Assembly: GCF_963678635.1 (NCBI RefSeq)
Contig: NC_087069.1
Location: forward strand, 13,364,660 to 13,428,659
Direction of reading: 5' to 3'
Origin: Symsagittifera roscoffensis
Taxonomy: Eukaryota > Xenacoelomorpha > Acoela > Convolutidae
DNA length: 64,000 bases
Positions 41,601-53,025 of this stretch are shown in pieces (the stretch's first letter is position 1; each line of letters opens with the position of its first letter). The notes below the pieces were generated by a model that did not search any database, had not been told where the DNA came from, and saw nothing but the letters and a program-made list of their open reading frames with translations. A program made the position numbers and the translations under genes.

Positions 41601-44600
41601 ATTTTGGAAAGTTATCTGAATTTTAATTTTTACTGGAAATTTTGTGTTTATTATAATTTTCTTCAATAAAAAGTATCAAGAGAATAGTTGCTAGGGCAAA
41701 AGTGACTATTGCCTTTTTTATACATTTGCACATTGAGAGAGATTAAAAATGTGAGGAAAATTATGAACAAAAGAAAAATATCTGTTCGACTGAAAATAGT
41801 TCGTATCATTTAAATAGATTATACGTATTCGCACCTGTAGATGTGGTCAAGGATTTGGGAGAGTTGGAGATATATTTCAAATAGGGAATAGAGAATTTAA
41901 AAAAGATTGCAAGAAATGATAGAAATTATGATTAATAATTCAAAAGTTTCAATGAAAAAGTATATCAAAAATTGAAATAGATTGAAAAATTTTGTGAAAA
42001 GGTTTAGAAGTTTTTGTTTTATGTGATCAACTGTTATGGAAAAAAGCATTTAAGAAGTGATTCGTTCGTCGAATATTTTTTAAAGTTTTGAGGCGAAATT
42101 CAAGTGTGGTCGGATTATTTATTGATTTTTTGACAAGTGGATTGAGTTTTAACAAAAATTGTTGAGGGCTAGTTTTTCGGTGTTTGGGAGGCCTTCATAG
42201 TGTTGTTTTCATTTGTTGGATAAATGGGGGTATCTTTGAAAAACTTGTATTTTAGGCCAAATGATCATGGGTATTTTTTACTTTAGGCTTATTTGACATT
42301 TTTGGTTGGGGGACTTTTGAGGTCTGAATTGGGAAAATATTGTTGATTTTTGCATAATCTGATAGGGGAGGGTTATAATATTGAAGTAGTGTTTATTTTA
42401 GTTGTCAGGTTTTAGCAAGTTGCTTATTTTTGACCTGGAGGTTGTAAAGTTATAGTTATAGATATGCCTGGAGAATAATTTCTATCAGCTAAATAAGTTT
42501 GTGTTAGAGATAGAAAGGTGACAATTTGAACAATTTCTTTTGGCTGAATTTGAACTAGAATTGATCGAGGTTATTTTCAGCATGTTTTTATAGAAATGTG
42601 AAGAATTAAAGTGATTCAAAAGAATGTTAACTTAATCTTAAATCAAGGTTGTTTCTGAAATTCAACTGTCTTTAATATTTTAGATTGTGGGATGAATGTT
42701 TTATTGTTTTTTCGTGGTTGACTTCTAAGACGTGATGGTTCTCTATATTCGGATTTCTGTTGTTGATCCTGTGGTAAAAACTTTTTCTATTAATTTTCTA
42801 TTTTTCTTTTTTTTGAGGTATTTTTGGTTCTGGTGCGATTGATCTTTGGGGGTCTTTATTTTACAGTTGAATTGTTTTGTATTTTTGATAGTATTAACGT
42901 TTTGATTTTGTTCTATTTGTGGGTAATTTTGAACGATGTGTAAACCTGTGAAAGAAAATAATTGAGTGTATTCGCGAAGTGCGTATTCTTTTGGATAAGA
43001 AGGTAAAAGGTTGTTACGGTGTTGTATGATTTCTTTCTTGCTGGAGTCAGTAAGTTTGTATGTTACTTAAACTGTTGGAAATTTTAATAATAGTTCGGCT
43101 AATTTATCGAATTCTTTTTGTGTTATTTGGGAATGTTTAAAATTTAACATTTTTAGAAATTTTTGTTGTTTTTCCGTATAATGTGATATTTTAAACGTTG
43201 GTTTAAAATATGGTGTTTTTGTGAAGTAGTCAGTGTTTCTTTTTTCGTTGTTTAACATGTTGTTTATTGATAATTCTTCATCAAGAATTGTGGATTGACA
43301 TATATCTGGTAATTGTAGTATATTATTGACTCGATATGCTACTTCAATGGTGGGTGAAGTTGTAGCGTTTGTTTCACAGTATCCTAAGAGTCCTAAGGGT
43401 AGTGTTATCTGGTATGGTGAATTGTTATATACGTGTAATGAAATTTTTATCTGAGTTTGAATGTTACATATATCTTATGGATGAAATTGTGATTCGAAAA
43501 ATTATCGATGGGTTTAAATTCAAGGTCTGACATAAAGAGATGTTGTTTGTTTTGGTCTTAATTGTACTGGTGGACTTGTTTGATTGAAAAGTTATATACT
43601 TTTCCTGATAGTGGTTTCAGGTATTTTTGTTCCTGATTGTAAAATGGATAAAATTTGGAGAAAATTTGTGGTTGTTTGTTTAATCTTTGAAAGAATGTTA
43701 AGGATGTGTGTTGTCCTTGTGTAATTATCTTTTATATGAAGTTTGCTATTCAAAATGTATATTGTGGGAATATACTTAGTTATAAATTTTATGCCAATGA
43801 TATTGTGTTTTATGTCAGTAATGTGAAATGTTTGTTTAAATGGTTTGTTTGGTATTTTATTTTGTTCCATTGTTTTAGTGGGAACAAGGAAAAGTTGGAT
43901 TTTGCCGTAATTTACTAATGTTGATCCTTGTGCTGTTGCTAATTTACCGGCCGTCTTTATAGGTGTTGGGATTGGATGTAACGATTTGATTTCATTCCAG
44001 GTAGGGATGTTAATAATATTTGATTCTGCTCCTGAATCAAATAAAAAATCTATTTCAAGATCGGGTGGTTGAAATTCTTTACTTTTTGGACTTTCTAAGA
44101 GAAATGGGATTGTCCGAAGTTTTTCTCTTGGCTGTTCTTTTTGTATATTTTGGTAAATGTGATTTGTACTTGAGCGTTGTTTTTCGTTATTGACTACTGT
44201 ATTTATTTCATTTACTTTCTGTTCAACTGATACATCGTTTTTTATGGCTCTAGTATAGTAGTCTTGAAGAAGTTCCTATTGATTTTCGTAATTGTGTGAA
44301 CTAAAGGGTTGTTCGTATATAATGGCTCGTAGTCGTTTTCGACTGTGATCATATTAACTGAGATAGTGTTATTTGTATCACTCTCGCTGCCTGTTGATTC
44401 ACAATTAATTAGGTTTAATTGTAGTTCGGTTCTCTATGTGTTGTCAATACCAGGGGGATCTGAAGTTGTTTCTTCAGTTTTTTGTACCTGATTCTTTTGT
44501 CGCTGATGTTTCGGTGTGTTACTTCTATATTTGTGTTTGGAATCAGGGTAACGATTGTTGTTTCTATAAGGGGATTGAGAATAATTTCTTCGATTGTTGT

Positions 44601-44793
44601 AATTGGGGTTCCTATTTTGTGAGTTGTTTCGTGACCTATTATAGTAATTGTTATTGTTTCCTTGATAATTAGGTCTGTTGTAGGAATTGTTTCTTGATCT
44701 ATTGTTTTGGTAACGTTCGTTTCTGTTGTTTGAACAACTTCTATTTTTGTTATTTGAGTAGTTTTTATTCCTATGGTACGATGAATTACGTAA
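40677..44793 (-). repeat. Tandem unit 1 of a 4117-bp segment of copy 2
   Basis: Starts TGACTGTGATTTCAAACTTT, which recurs at 44794 and 48911. Minus-strand content: nucleocapsid (44434-44793), protease with DSGAESN (near 44030), RT N-terminal fragment (43067-43440), integrase C-terminus (about 42780-43066), the non-coding spacer and the Pro-rich ORF (40677-41600). The first 550 bases carry differences not found in units 2 and 3 (for example near 40892, 40909, 40929, 41188 and 41220). The remainder matches unit 2. Confidence 0.97.
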
Positions 44794-44808
44794 TGACTGT
44801 GATTTCAA
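42780..44808 (-). pseudogene. pol: Unit 1 nucleocapsid tail, protease and deleted pol
   Basis: The frame at 44434-44808 is an Asn/Arg/Ser-rich nucleocapsid tail whose first codons lie across the unit junction. The protease reads FLFDSGAESNII (near 44030) and HNIIGIKFITKY (43592-43870). A pol N-terminal fragment ends at 43067 with LLKFPTV, followed at once by VTYKLTD, the integrase C-terminus. The RT palm, RNase H and integrase core (copy 1 about 3296-6470) are deleted. Confidence 0.85.
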
Positions 44809-45717
44809 ACTTTAATTGGAGACTGTTTTGTTGAAGTGTTTGAATGTTATGTTCTCGGATATCTTCGTGGATATCTTGTCTATATTGTAATCCAATAAGC
44901 GCCCAACTATGGAATCGGTTACTTTCTTGATGTTGTCCAAATAGTGGGGAAGGTGCTACGAATGTATTCCAATCTAATCGTAAAGGGATATTTGACGATG
45001 ATTGTTCTCGGTATCTAGCGTCGAGGTTGTTTGGAAAATTTAAAGGGAAAAGTGTTGGGAAGACTTGACTTTTTGATAGTGTTGATGGAAGTGAGAGTGT
45101 TTCTGCTAATGATGATAGTGTTGTATCAGAAGAAATATCTATTGGTTCTTTTACTATATTCGGTTCACCATGAGTATATGAGTGTGTTTTCCAATATGGT
45201 GGTCGTTCTGTGGTGTCTGGGGGATTAAAAGGGTTTTCTCGGATTTGTTGTGATGTTGGCGTTGAACCTAGGTTTTCTGAGGGTATCTTTGAGGTGCTAT
45301 GTTGTGAAAGAAGTGTGGGAGTTTCTGGTACTGTACTTCTTGAAAAATTTAAGGTATTTGGTGTTGGTGATTGAGGTATATCAAAATGAACTCTGGAGGT
45401 TTGAAAATTTCTATTTCTTCGCGGATGTATAATTTGTCTATGTATCTCAGATGTATTTTGATTTTAGCTAATATGTCTGACTCGATTGAGGTCTTGTTGC
45501 AAGGTGGGATAGGTTATATGTTGGTTCACTTAAAGATGCTTGTCGATGAACTGGTTCTAGTGGTTCTGATAAGAGTGCGTGTCTTTCTTCAAAGGTGTAT
45601 GGATTGTCTTGAAAAGAAATGCGTGTTGATGGTTAGGGATTGTTTGTATTTGTAGGTGTTATTGGATTTTCTTGGGATGTGGTTGGTGAGGGCTTGTTTG
45701 GTGGTAGTTGATTAGCA
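44794..45717 (-). pseudogene. Pro-rich ORF, unit 2 copy
   Basis: Same blocks as in unit 1, cut at the unit boundary before the ORF's C-terminal end; the frame runs into nucleocapsid sequence of the next unit. Confidence 0.65.
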
Positions 45718-48700
45718 ATTTTGGAAAGTTATCTGAATTTTAATTTTTACTGGAAATTTTGTGTTTATTATAATTTTCTTCAATAAAAAGTATCAAGAGA
45801 ATAGTTGCTAGGGCAAAAGTGACTATTGCCTTTTTTATACATTTGCACATTGAGAGAGATTAAAAATGTGAGGAAAATTATGAACAAAAGAAAAATATCT
45901 GTTCGACTGAAAATAGTTCGTATCATTTAAATAGATTATACGTATTCGCACCTGTAGATGTGGTCAAGGATTTGGGAGAGTTGGAGATATATTTCAAATA
46001 GGGAATAGAGAATTTAAAAAAGATTGCAAGAAATGATAGAAATTATGATTAATAATTCAAAAGTTTCAATGAAAAAGTATATCAAAAATTGAAATAGATT
46101 GAAAAATTTTGTGAAAAGGTTTAGAAGTTTTTGTTTTATGTGATCAACTGTTATGGAAAAAAGCATTTAAGAAGTGATTCGTTCGTCGAATATTTTTTAA
46201 AGTTTTGAGGCGAAATTCAAGTGTGGTCGGATTATTTATTGATTTTTTGACAAGTGGATTGAGTTTTAACAAAAATTGTTGAGGGCTAGTTTTTCGGTGT
46301 TTGGGAGGCCTTCATAGTGTTGTTTTCATTTGTTGGATAAATGGGGGTATCTTTGAAAAACTTGTATTTTAGGCCAAATGATCATGGGTATTTTTTACTT
46401 TAGGCTTATTTGACATTTTTGGTTGGGGGACTTTTGAGGTCTGAATTGGGAAAATATTGTTGATTTTTGCATAATCTGATAGGGGAGGGTTATAATATTG
46501 AAGTAGTGTTTATTTTAGTTGTCAGGTTTTAGCAAGTTGCTTATTTTTGACCTGGAGGTTGTAAAGTTATAGTTATAGATATGCCTGGAGAATAATTTCT
46601 ATCAGCTAAATAAGTTTGTGTTAGAGATAGAAAGGTGACAATTTGAACAATTTCTTTTGGCTGAATTTGAACTAGAATTGATCGAGGTTATTTTCAGCAT
46701 GTTTTTATAGAAATGTGAAGAATTAAAGTGATTCAAAAGAATGTTAACTTAATCTTAAATCAAGGTTGTTTCTGAAATTCAACTGTCTTTAATATTTTAG
46801 ATTGTGGGATGAATGTTTTATTGTTTTTTCGTGGTTGACTTCTAAGACGTGATGGTTCTCTATATTCGGATTTCTGTTGTTGATCCTGTGGTAAAAACTT
46901 TTTCTATTAATTTTCTATTTTTCTTTTTTTTGAGGTATTTTTGGTTCTGGTGCGATTGATCTTTGGGGGTCTTTATTTTACAGTTGAATTGTTTTGTATT
47001 TTTGATAGTATTAACGTTTTGATTTTGTTCTATTTGTGGGTAATTTTGAACGATGTGTAAACCTGTGAAAGAAAATAATTGAGTGTATTCGCGAAGTGCG
47101 TATTCTTTTGGATAAGAAGGTAAAAGGTTGTTACGGTGTTGTATGATTTCTTTCTTGCTGGAGTCAGTAAGTTTGTATGTTACTTAAACTGTTGGAAATT
47201 TTAATAATAGTTCGGCTAATTTATCGAATTCTTTTTGTGTTATTTGGGAATGTTTAAAATTTAACATTTTTAGAAATTTTTGTTGTTTTTCCGTATAATG
47301 TGATATTTTAAACGTTGGTTTAAAATATGGTGTTTTTGTGAAGTAGTCAGTGTTTCTTTTTTCGTTGTTTAACATGTTGTTTATTGATAATTCTTCATCA
47401 AGAATTGTGGATTGACATATATCTGGTAATTGTAGTATATTATTGACTCGATATGCTACTTCAATGGTGGGTGAAGTTGTAGCGTTTGTTTCACAGTATC
47501 CTAAGAGTCCTAAGGGTAGTGTTATCTGGTATGGTGAATTGTTATATACGTGTAATGAAATTTTTATCTGAGTTTGAATGTTACATATATCTTATGGATG
47601 AAATTGTGATTCGAAAAATTATCGATGGGTTTAAATTCAAGGTCTGACATAAAGAGATGTTGTTTGTTTTGGTCTTAATTGTACTGGTGGACTTGTTTGA
47701 TTGAAAAGTTATATACTTTTCCTGATAGTGGTTTCAGGTATTTTTGTTCCTGATTGTAAAATGGATAAAATTTGGAGAAAATTTGTGGTTGTTTGTTTAA
47801 TCTTTGAAAGAATGTTAAGGATGTGTGTTGTCCTTGTGTAATTATCTTTTATATGAAGTTTGCTATTCAAAATGTATATTGTGGGAATATACTTAGTTAT
47901 AAATTTTATGCCAATGATATTGTGTTTTATGTCAGTAATGTGAAATGTTTGTTTAAATGGTTTGTTTGGTATTTTATTTTGTTCCATTGTTTTAGTGGGA
48001 ACAAGGAAAAGTTGGATTTTGCCGTAATTTACTAATGTTGATCCTTGTGCTGTTGCTAATTTACCGGCCGTCTTTATAGGTGTTGGGATTGGATGTAACG
48101 ATTTGATTTCATTCCAGGTAGGGATGTTAATAATATTTGATTCTGCTCCTGAATCAAATAAAAAATCTATTTCAAGATCGGGTGGTTGAAATTCTTTACT
48201 TTTTGGACTTTCTAAGAGAAATGGGATTGTCCGAAGTTTTTCTCTTGGCTGTTCTTTTTGTATATTTTGGTAAATGTGATTTGTACTTGAGCGTTGTTTT
48301 TCGTTATTGACTACTGTATTTATTTCATTTACTTTCTGTTCAACTGATACATCGTTTTTTATGGCTCTAGTATAGTAGTCTTGAAGAAGTTCCTATTGAT
48401 TTTCGTAATTGTGTGAACTAAAGGGTTGTTCGTATATAATGGCTCGTAGTCGTTTTCGACTGTGATCATATTAACTGAGATAGTGTTATTTGTATCACTC
48501 TCGCTGCCTGTTGATTCACAATTAATTAGGTTTAATTGTAGTTCGGTTCTCTATGTGTTGTCAATACCAGGGGGATCTGAAGTTGTTTCTTCAGTTTTTT
48601 GTACCTGATTCTTTTGTCGCTGATGTTTCGGTGTGTTACTTCTATATTTGTGTTTGGAATCAGGGTAACGATTGTTGTTTCTATAAGGGGATTGAGAATA

Positions 48701-48910
48701 ATTTCTTCGATTGTTGTAATTGGGGTTCCTATTTTGTGAGTTGTTTCGTGACCTATTATAGTAATTGTTATTGTTTCCTTGATAATTAGGTCTGTTGTAG
48801 GAATTGTTTCTTGATCTATTGTTTTGGTAACGTTCGTTTCTGTTGTTTGAACAACTTCTATTTTTGTTATTTGAGTAGTTTTTATTCCTATGGTACGATG
48901 AATTACGTAA
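44794..48910 (-). repeat. Tandem unit 2 (middle) of the 4117-bp segment
   Basis: Same content as unit 1. In its left part it shares every variant I checked with unit 3, and in its right part it matches unit 1, so it is a mosaic of its neighbours. The junction joins the Pro-rich ORF directly to nucleocapsid sequence, with TGA/TAA context GTAATGACTG. Confidence 0.97.
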
Positions 48911-48925
48911 TGACTGTGATTTCAA
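46897..48925 (-). pseudogene. pol: Unit 2 nucleocapsid tail, protease and deleted pol
   Basis: Near-identical to the unit 1 segment: frames at 48551-48925 (nucleocapsid), 47709-47987 (protease C-terminal part) and 47184-47375 (RT N-terminal fragment), with the same pol deletion junction. Confidence 0.85.
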
Positions 48926-49834
48926 ACTTTAATTGGAGACTGTTTTGTTGAAGTGTTTGAATGTTATGTTCTCGGATATCTTCGTGGATATCTTGTCTAT
49001 ATTGTAATCCAATAAGCGCCCAACTATGGAATCGGTTACTTTCTTGATGTTGTCCAAATAGTGGGGAAGGTGCTACGAATGTATTCCAATCTAATCGTAA
49101 AGGGATATTTGACGATGATTGTTCTCGGTATCTAGCGTCGAGGTTGTTTGGAAAATTTAAAGGGAAAAGTGTTGGGAAGACTTGACTTTTTGATAGTGTT
49201 GATGGAAGTGAGAGTGTTTCTGCTAATGATGATAGTGTTGTATCAGAAGAAATATCTATTGGTTCTTTTACTATATTCGGTTCACCATGAGTATATGAGT
49301 GTGTTTTCCAATATGGTGGTCGTTCTGTGGTGTCTGGGGGATTAAAAGGGTTTTCTCGGATTTGTTGTGATGTTGGCGTTGAACCTAGGTTTTCTGAGGG
49401 TATCTTTGAGGTGCTATGTTGTGAAAGAAGTGTGGGAGTTTCTGGTACTGTACTTCTTGAAAAATTTAAGGTATTTGGTGTTGGTGATTGAGGTATATCA
49501 AAATGAACTCTGGAGGTTTGAAAATTTCTATTTCTTCGCGGATGTATAATTTGTCTATGTATCTCAGATGTATTTTGATTTTAGCTAATATGTCTGACTC
49601 GATTGAGGTCTTGTTGCAAGGTGGGATAGGTTATATGTTGGTTCACTTAAAGATGCTTGTCGATGAACTGGTTCTAGTGGTTCTGATAAGAGTGCGTGTC
49701 TTTCTTCAAAGGTGTATGGATTGTCTTGAAAAGAAATGCGTGTTGATGGTTAGGGATTGTTTGTATTTGTAGGTGTTATTGGATTTTCTTGGGATGTGGT
49801 TGGTGAGGGCTTGTTTGGTGGTAGTTGATTAGCA
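48911..49834 (-). pseudogene. Pro-rich ORF, unit 3 copy
   Basis: Same as the unit 2 copy and cut at the same base; it shares the unit 2 variants, not those of unit 1. Confidence 0.65.
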
Positions 49835-51013
49835 ATTTTGGAAAGTTATCTGAATTTTAATTTTTACTGGAAATTTTGTGTTTATTATAATTTTCTTCAA
49901 TAAAAAGTATCAAGAGAATAGTTGCTAGGGCAAAAGTGACTATTGCCTTTTTTATACATTTGCACATTGAGAGAGATTAAAAATGTGAGGAAAATTATGA
50001 ACAAAAGAAAAATATCTGTTCGACTGAAAATAGTTCGTATCATTTAAATAGATTATACGTATTCGCACCTGTAGATGTGGTCAAGGATTTGGGAGAGTTG
50101 GAGATATATTTCAAATAGGGAATAGAGAATTTAAAAAAGATTGCAAGAAATGATAGAAATTATGATTAATAATTCAAAAGTTTCAATGAAAAAGTATATC
50201 AAAAATTGAAATAGATTGAAAAATTTTGTGAAAAGGTTTAGAAGTTTTTGTTTTATGTGATCAACTGTTATGGAAAAAAGCATTTAAGAAGTGATTCGTT
50301 CGTCGAATATTTTTTAAAGTTTTGAGGCGAAATTCAAGTGTGGTCGGATTATTTATTGATTTTTTGACAAGTGGATTGAGTTTTAACAAAAATTGTTGAG
50401 GGCTAGTTTTTCGGTGTTTGGGAGGCCTTCATAGTGTTGTTTTCATTTGTTGGATAAATGGGGGTATCTTTGAAAAACTTGTATTTTAGGCCAAATAATC
50501 ATGGGTATTTTTTAATTTAGGCTTATTTGACATTTTTGGTTGGGGGACTTTTGAGGTCTGAATTGGGAAAATATTGTTGATTTTTGCATAATCTGATAGG
50601 GGAGGGTTATAATATTGAAGTAGTGTTTATTTTAGTTGTCAGGTTTTAGCAAGTTGCTTATTTTTGACCTGGAGGTTGTAAAGTTATAGTTATAGATATG
50701 CCTGGAGAATAATTTCTATCAGCTAAATAAGTTTGTGTTAGAGATAGAAAGGTGACAATTTGAACAATTTCTTTTGGCTGAATTTGAACTAGAATTGATC
50801 GAGGTTATTTTCAGCATGTTTTTAAAGAAATGTGAAGATTTAAAGTGATTCAAAAGACTGTTAACTTAATCTTAAATCAAGGTTGTTTCTGAAATTCAAC
50901 TGTCTTTAATATTTTAGATTGTGGGATGAATGTTTTTTTGTTTTTTCGTGGTTGACTTCTAAGACGTGATGGTTCTCTATATTCGGATTTCTGTTGTTGA
51001 TCCTGTGGTAAAA

Positions 51014-53025
51014 ACTTTTTCTATTAATTTTCTATTTTTCTTTTTTGAGGTATTTTTGGTTCTGGTGCGATTGATCTTTGAGGGTCTATAATTTGCAGTT
51101 GAATTGTTTTGTATTTTTGATAGTATTAACGTTTTGATTTTGTTCTATTTGTGGGTAATTTTGAACGATGTGTAAACCTGTGAAAGAAAATGATTGAGTG
51201 TATTCGCGAAGTGCGTATTCTTTTGGATAAGAATGTAAAAGGTTGTTACGGTGTTGTATGATTTCTTTCTTGCTGGAGTCAGTAAGTTTGTATGTTACTT
51301 AAACTGTTGGAAATTTTAATAATAGTTCGGCTAATTTATCGAATTCTTTTTGTGTTATTTGGGAATGTTTAAAATTTAACATTTTTAGAAATTTTTGTTG
51401 TTTTTCCGTATAATGTGATATTTTAAACGTTGGTTTAAAATATGGTGTTTTTGTGAAGTAGTCAGTGTTTCTTTTTTCGTTGTTTAACATGTTGTTTATT
51501 GATAATTCTTCATCAAGAATTGTGGATTGACATATATCTGGTAATTGTAGTATATTATTGACTCGATATGCTACTTCAATTGTGGGTGAAGTTGTAGCGT
51601 TTGTTTCACAGTATCCTAAGAGTCCTAAGGGTAGTGTTATCTGGTATGGTGAATTGTTATATACGTGCAATGAAATTTTTATCTGAGTTTGAATGTTACA
51701 TATATTTTATGGATGAAATTGTGATTCGAAAAATTATCGATGGGTTTAAATTCAAGGTCTGACATAAAGAGATGTTGTTTGTTTTGGTCTTAATTGTACT
51801 GGTGGACTTGTTTGATTGAAAAGTTATATACTTTTCCTGATAGTGGTTTCAGGTATTTTTGTTCCTGATTGTAAAATGGATAAAATTTGGAGAAAATTTG
51901 TGGTTGTTTGTTTAATCTTTGAAAGAATGTTAAGGATGTGTGTTGTCCTTGTGTAATTATCTTTTATATGAAGTTTGCTATTCAAAATGTATATTGTGGG
52001 AATATACTTAGTTATAAATTTTATGCCAATGATATTGTGTTTTATGTCAGTAATGTGAAATGTTTGTTTAAATGGTTTGTTTGGTATTTTATTTTGTTCC
52101 ATTGTTTTAGTGGGAACAAGGAAAAGTTGGATTTTGCCGTAATTTACTAATGTTGATCCTTGTGCTGTTGCTAATTTACCGGCCGTCTTTATAGGTGTTG
52201 GGATTGGATGTAACGATTTGATTTCATTCCAGGTAGGGATGTTAATAATATTTGATTCTGCTCCTGAATCAAATAAAAAATCTATTTCAAGATCGGGTGG
52301 TTGAAATTCTTTACTTTTTGGACTTTCTAAGAGAAATGGGATTGCCCGAAGTTTTTCTCTTGGCTGTTCTTTTTGTATATTTTGGTAAATGTGATTTGTA
52401 CTTGAGCGTTGTTTTTCGTTATTGACTACTGTATTTATTTCATTTACTTTCTGTTCAACTGATACATCGTTTTTTATGGCTCTAGTATAGTAGTCTTGAA
52501 GAAGTTCCTATTGATTTTCGTAATTGTGTGAACTAAAGGGTTGTTCGTATATAATGGCTCGTAGTCGTTTTCGACTGTGATCATATTAACTGAGATAGTG
52601 TTATTCGTATCACTCTCGCTGCCTGTTGATTCACAATTAATTAGGTTTAATTGTAGTTCGGTTCTCTATGTGTTGTTAATACCAGGGGGATCTGAAGTTG
52701 TTTCTTCAGTTTTTTGTACCTGATTCTTTTGTCGCTGATGTTTCGGTGTGTTACTTCTATATTTGTGTTTGGAATCAGGGTAACGATTGTTGTTTCTATA
52801 AGGGGATTGAGAATAATTTCTTCGATTGTTGTAATTGGGGTTCCTATTTTGTGAGTTGTTTCGTGACCTATTATAGTAATTGTTATTGTTTCCTTGATAA
52901 TTAGGTCTGTTGTAGGAATTGTTTCTTGATCTATTGTTTTGGTAACGTTCGTTTCTGTTGTTTGAACAACTTCTATTTTTGTTATTTGAGTAGTTTTTAT
53001 TCCTATTGTACGATGAATTACGTAA
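51014..53025 (-). pseudogene. pol: Unit 3 nucleocapsid tail, protease and deleted pol
   Basis: Frames at 51824-52102 and 51299-51670 carry the protease C-terminal part and the pol N-terminal fragment (GLLGYCETNATTSPTIEVAY, also in copy 1). The DSGA protease motif is near 52255. The pol deletion junction at about 51300 is the same as in units 1 and 2, so the deletion came before the triplication. Confidence 0.85.

Larger units (their letters stand above)
48911..53025 (-). repeat. Tandem unit 3 of the 4117-bp segment
   Basis: It is two bases shorter than the others (T-run near 51043). Its right part has many private differences from units 1 and 2 (near 50495, 50824, 50860, 51087, 51582, 51667, 52345 and 52605). 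After ACGTAAT at 53026 it continues into single-copy nucleocapsid sequence, while units 1 and 2 jump to TGACTG. This is the original gag-proximal copy. Confidence 0.97.

Noticed and set aside
40677-53025. Interpretation as a satellite array or a host tandem gene family
   Set aside because: The unit content is nucleocapsid, protease, pol fragment and Pro-rich ORF of the enclosing retroelement, so it is an internal duplication of copy 2.
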